A stretch of 64,000 nt of DNA, taken from NCBI GenBank assembly GCA_002311385.1, contig DCAE01000109.1, positions 300,524-364,523 of the forward strand. The letters are read 5' to 3'. Origin of the DNA: Dehalococcoidia bacterium UBA1141 (GTDB taxonomy: Bacteria > Chloroflexota > Dehalococcoidia > Lucifugimonadales > UBA3495). The number at the start of each line of letters is the position of its first letter. The first letter of the stretch is position 1. A program made the translations under genes and the position numbers. Below the pieces are notes generated by a model. It was not told the origin of the DNA. It saw only the letters and a list, made by a program, of their open reading frames with translations, and did no database searches. Shown here in pieces: positions 62,164 to 64,000 of the stretch.

Positions 62164-63618
62164 TCAGTCGCTGGTTGCCAAAAATTCCCGGACCCGTTCT
62201 GCAAACGGTTCTCTGTTGTAGTTGTTGAACAGGATTATGGCAGTGCGCACTGGGTCGCCGCCGAACATCCGCTCGTACAGCACCTGCCGTCCGCTGAAAG
62301 AACTGCAGGACACGTCCCATGCCAGGTGGAAGAGCTTGGAACGGTCCCTGGCATTGGCGGTGTCCGTGGCCAGGTACTGGTTAATCTCCGGGGCTATTGT
62401 GGTGTCGAAGTCGCATTCCGAAGGCAGCGCCATTAGGCTGCTGGTGCCCAGAAGCTGGATGATTTCTACCATCCTAGGATAGATCGTCCGCCCGAACATC
62501 GTGCGCCCTGCCATGATTGGACCGCCTGCCGGGGTCATCACGCCCCATTGGTTCAGGGTGGCGTCAGCTTCGGCGGCCCGGAGACAAGCTCGCAATGTCT
62601 CTCGGTGGGTAATCATTTCAGCCACTCGCTCTTGCACCTGGGGGATTGTGGTCGTGCCCAAGGTATTTATCACCAAGTCAGCCAGCCCAAGAACGAATTC
62701 CGCTTTCACCACGCAACGGGTCAATATCTGGTGGCCGGTATGGGAATTGGAACTGGTACCTTCACCGTAGCCGTTGCACAAATCCACGTCACCCAGCAGG
62801 AATACCCGCTCCCAAGGCACCAACACATTGTCGAAAAACACCGTCGAATCCATCTCTTCAAAACGAGACCCCAAAGGATGGTCGAAGTGGGAGCGTCCTT
62901 GGTCCAAGCTCTCCCGGCAGAGGAACTTCAAGCCCGGCGTGTCGCACGGAATCGAGAAAGAGAAGGAATGTCGGTTGGCGTCGTCACCCAAACGGTGGGT
63001 CGCAACGGGGTAGATGGCGATGTCGTCGGATATGGGCCCTAGGGTCGCCAACACGCGACTGCCATGCACAACGATACCGGCATCGGTCTCCTTAACAAGG
63101 GTCAATGCGACCTGCTCGCTCAATGCGGTGACCGGTGAAGGGTCCCGGCTACGTTGCAGGTTTATCAAAGCGTGGGTGAGTGCCAGGTCATTTTCCCGGA
63201 TGTATTCGTAATAATTATTCACGTTCATTTCGAATTCCGGACGGTTCTGAGCGAAGTAACCCGCTGCGCCTGCCCATGAGGAAAAGATAATGTTGAGAAA
63301 GTCCGGAGAGCGTGCCATCATGCCGCAACTGGACCAAGCCCAATGCTCCATCATCTTGCGGCGACGCACCAAGTCTTCAATCGTCCGAGGAATCTGGAAG
63401 GAGAGCCCGACCGGGTGGCCGGTGGTGGGAGAAGGGTAGGTCATGGCTGCCTGCATCTCAGGGTCATGTTGCATGTCGTAAAGGGCCGCCACCGACTTGA
63501 CACCATTTTTAAATGCGGGATGAGTGGTCACGTCCTCTACACGCTCACCGCGAATCCACACTTCACGCGGGCGCTCTTTAAGACCGGCAATGTACTGTTC
63601 ACCTGTGCGTGCTGGCAT
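62164..63618 (-). CDS. HpaB-type flavin monooxygenase (4-hydroxyphenylacetate 3-hydroxylase family)
   Basis: 484 residues of the acyl-CoA-dehydrogenase-like FADH2-dependent phenol hydroxylase fold: GIVVHGSRVLATLGPISDDIAIYP, FFDNVLVPWERVF and SVLARD-free C-terminal YNREPFAERVREFL. Typical members ortho-hydroxylate aromatic acids and need a separate flavin reductase, not seen here. AAGGAGAACT precedes ATG 63618. The next gene upstream (63809) is a luciferase-like oxidoreductase, giving a small monooxygenase cluster. Confidence 0.9.
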   Translation of the reverse strand: MPARTGEQYIAGLKERPREVWIRGERVEDVTTHPAFKNGVKSVAALYDMQHDPEMQAAMTYPSPTTGHPVGLSFQIPRTIEDLVRRRKMMEHWAWSSCGMMARSPDFLNIIFSSWAGAAGYFAQNRPEFEMNVNNYYEYIRENDLALTHALINLQRSRDPSPVTALSEQVALTLVKETDAGIVVHGSRVLATLGPISDDIAIYPVATHRLGDDANRHSFSFSIPCDTPGLKFLCRESLDQGRSHFDHPLGSRFEEMDSTVFFDNVLVPWERVFLLGDVDLCNGYGEGTSSNSHTGHQILTRCVVKAEFVLGLADLVINTLGTTTIPQVQERVAEMITHRETLRACLRAAEADATLNQWGVMTPAGGPIMAGRTMFGRTIYPRMVEIIQLLGTSSLMALPSECDFDTTIAPEINQYLATDTANARDRSKLFHLAWDVSCSSFSGRQVLYERMFGGDPVRTAIILFNNYNREPFAERVREFLATSD

Positions 63619-63808
63619 AGTTCTCCTTGCGTTGCGAACTAGGTTTAAGGCAGGGGCCGATTTGTTGCAGCCCGAGATGTGGGGATATTACAGTCAACCC
63701 GTACCGCCTGTCCACGGTGTTGAGCTCTAGTCCACAGACCCAACAATCGACTTGATGGCGTATCTGCGGCCAAGTAGATTTAGCTAGTTCGACAACCCGC
63801 CTGACCAA

Positions 63809-64000
63809 CTATGCCACGGCTGGTAGAAACGGCCGACTGGGAATGTCCCTACGCAGGGCCGGCGCAATGTCACTCTGGAAAAGCTCCAAGGAGGCGCGGT
63901 GCTGGGCTTTCGTCAGGCCAGCGCTGTCGGAATTTATGTTCAGCACTTCATGGCCCATCTGGTCATGATACCGGTGCACCTTCTCAATGATTTGCTGCGG
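63809..64000 (-). CDS. Luciferase-like flavin-dependent oxidoreductase, C-terminal 63 residues (cut by window)
   Basis: Reading the last 192 bases on the minus strand gives 63 codons and a stop (TAG) at 63809-63811. The segments EKVHRYHDQMGHEVLNINSD, AGLTKAQHRASLELFQSDIAP and ALRRDIPSRP are typical of the C-terminal end of luciferase-like monooxygenases. The N-terminal part lies beyond the window. It is upstream of the HpaB-like gene on the same strand (190-base gap). Confidence 0.8.
   Translation of the reverse strand, partial: PQQIIEKVHRYHDQMGHEVLNINSDSAGLTKAQHRASLELFQSDIAPALRRDIPSRPFLPAVA

Overview
This 64 kb window is a bacterial chromosome segment, most likely from a Chloroflexota lineage near Dehalococcoidia/SAR202. 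That placement is inferred from gene content, not from a marker tree. The supporting content is a short IF-2 and an acidic-tailed NusA, a DUF5679 zinc ribbon, a bacterial translin homologue, a DUF3090 plus SCO1664-type kinase pair, the nickel-pincer cofactor genes larB, larC and larE, and several flavin- or F420-dependent oxidoreductases (HpaB and luciferase-like enzymes). I see no rRNA, tRNA, CRISPR array, prophage or insertion sequence.

Layout: 0-6 kb holds a dUTPase/dCTP deaminase, queG, an EVE-domain protein, a thiolase-like enzyme and a Xer-type recombinase with a clear terminator. 6-13 kb holds a tail-anchored protein with uvrC, an unknown protein, a vapBC toxin-antitoxin pair with an operator in its promoter, a PIG-L deacetylase, and a broken luciferase-like oxidoreductase fused to an MmcB-like nuclease. 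13-25 kb holds a broken GAF sensor kinase downstream of a pterin dehydratase, argH-rpe, rpmB, the minus-strand run polA / CoA-ester lyase / folB / PNPOx-like protein, and thiE-translin. 25-34 kb holds a gentisate-dioxygenase-like bicupin, two metallo-beta-lactamase-fold genes, an MFS transporter, comM, a small cupin and the DUF3090/SCO1664 pair. 34-43 kb is mostly minus strand: larC, then larE-larB-LPG_TM-UbiA-DUF362-ychF. 43-47 kb holds a thioesterase, an Rrf2 regulator, a structured leader with a terminator, moeB and a CysM-type cysteine synthase. 47-53 kb is the nusA-ylxR-infB-rbfA-truB translation operon. 53-64 kb holds DUF5679, PHP, a zinc-ribbon NrtS protein, lexA, rpsT, gyrB, an EthD-like protein, Nudix, an HpnB-type glycosyltransferase, an M20 peptidase, an HpaB-type monooxygenase and the C-terminus of a luciferase-like oxidoreductase cut by the window edge.

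The most striking pattern is that five genes in 12.5-32 kb (luciferase-like oxidoreductase, sensor kinase, MBL-rhodanese, MFS transporter, comM) are each interrupted by single-base frameshifts or one in-frame stop, while the protein sequence on both sides stays well conserved. Several lesions sit in short homopolymers, so base-calling error must be excluded before calling them pseudogenes. The most interesting biological leads are the Rrf2-leader-moeB-cysM sulfur module, the oxidoreductase-nuclease fusion, the zinc-ribbon/NrtS fusion, the thiE-translin coupling and the lar genes without larA.
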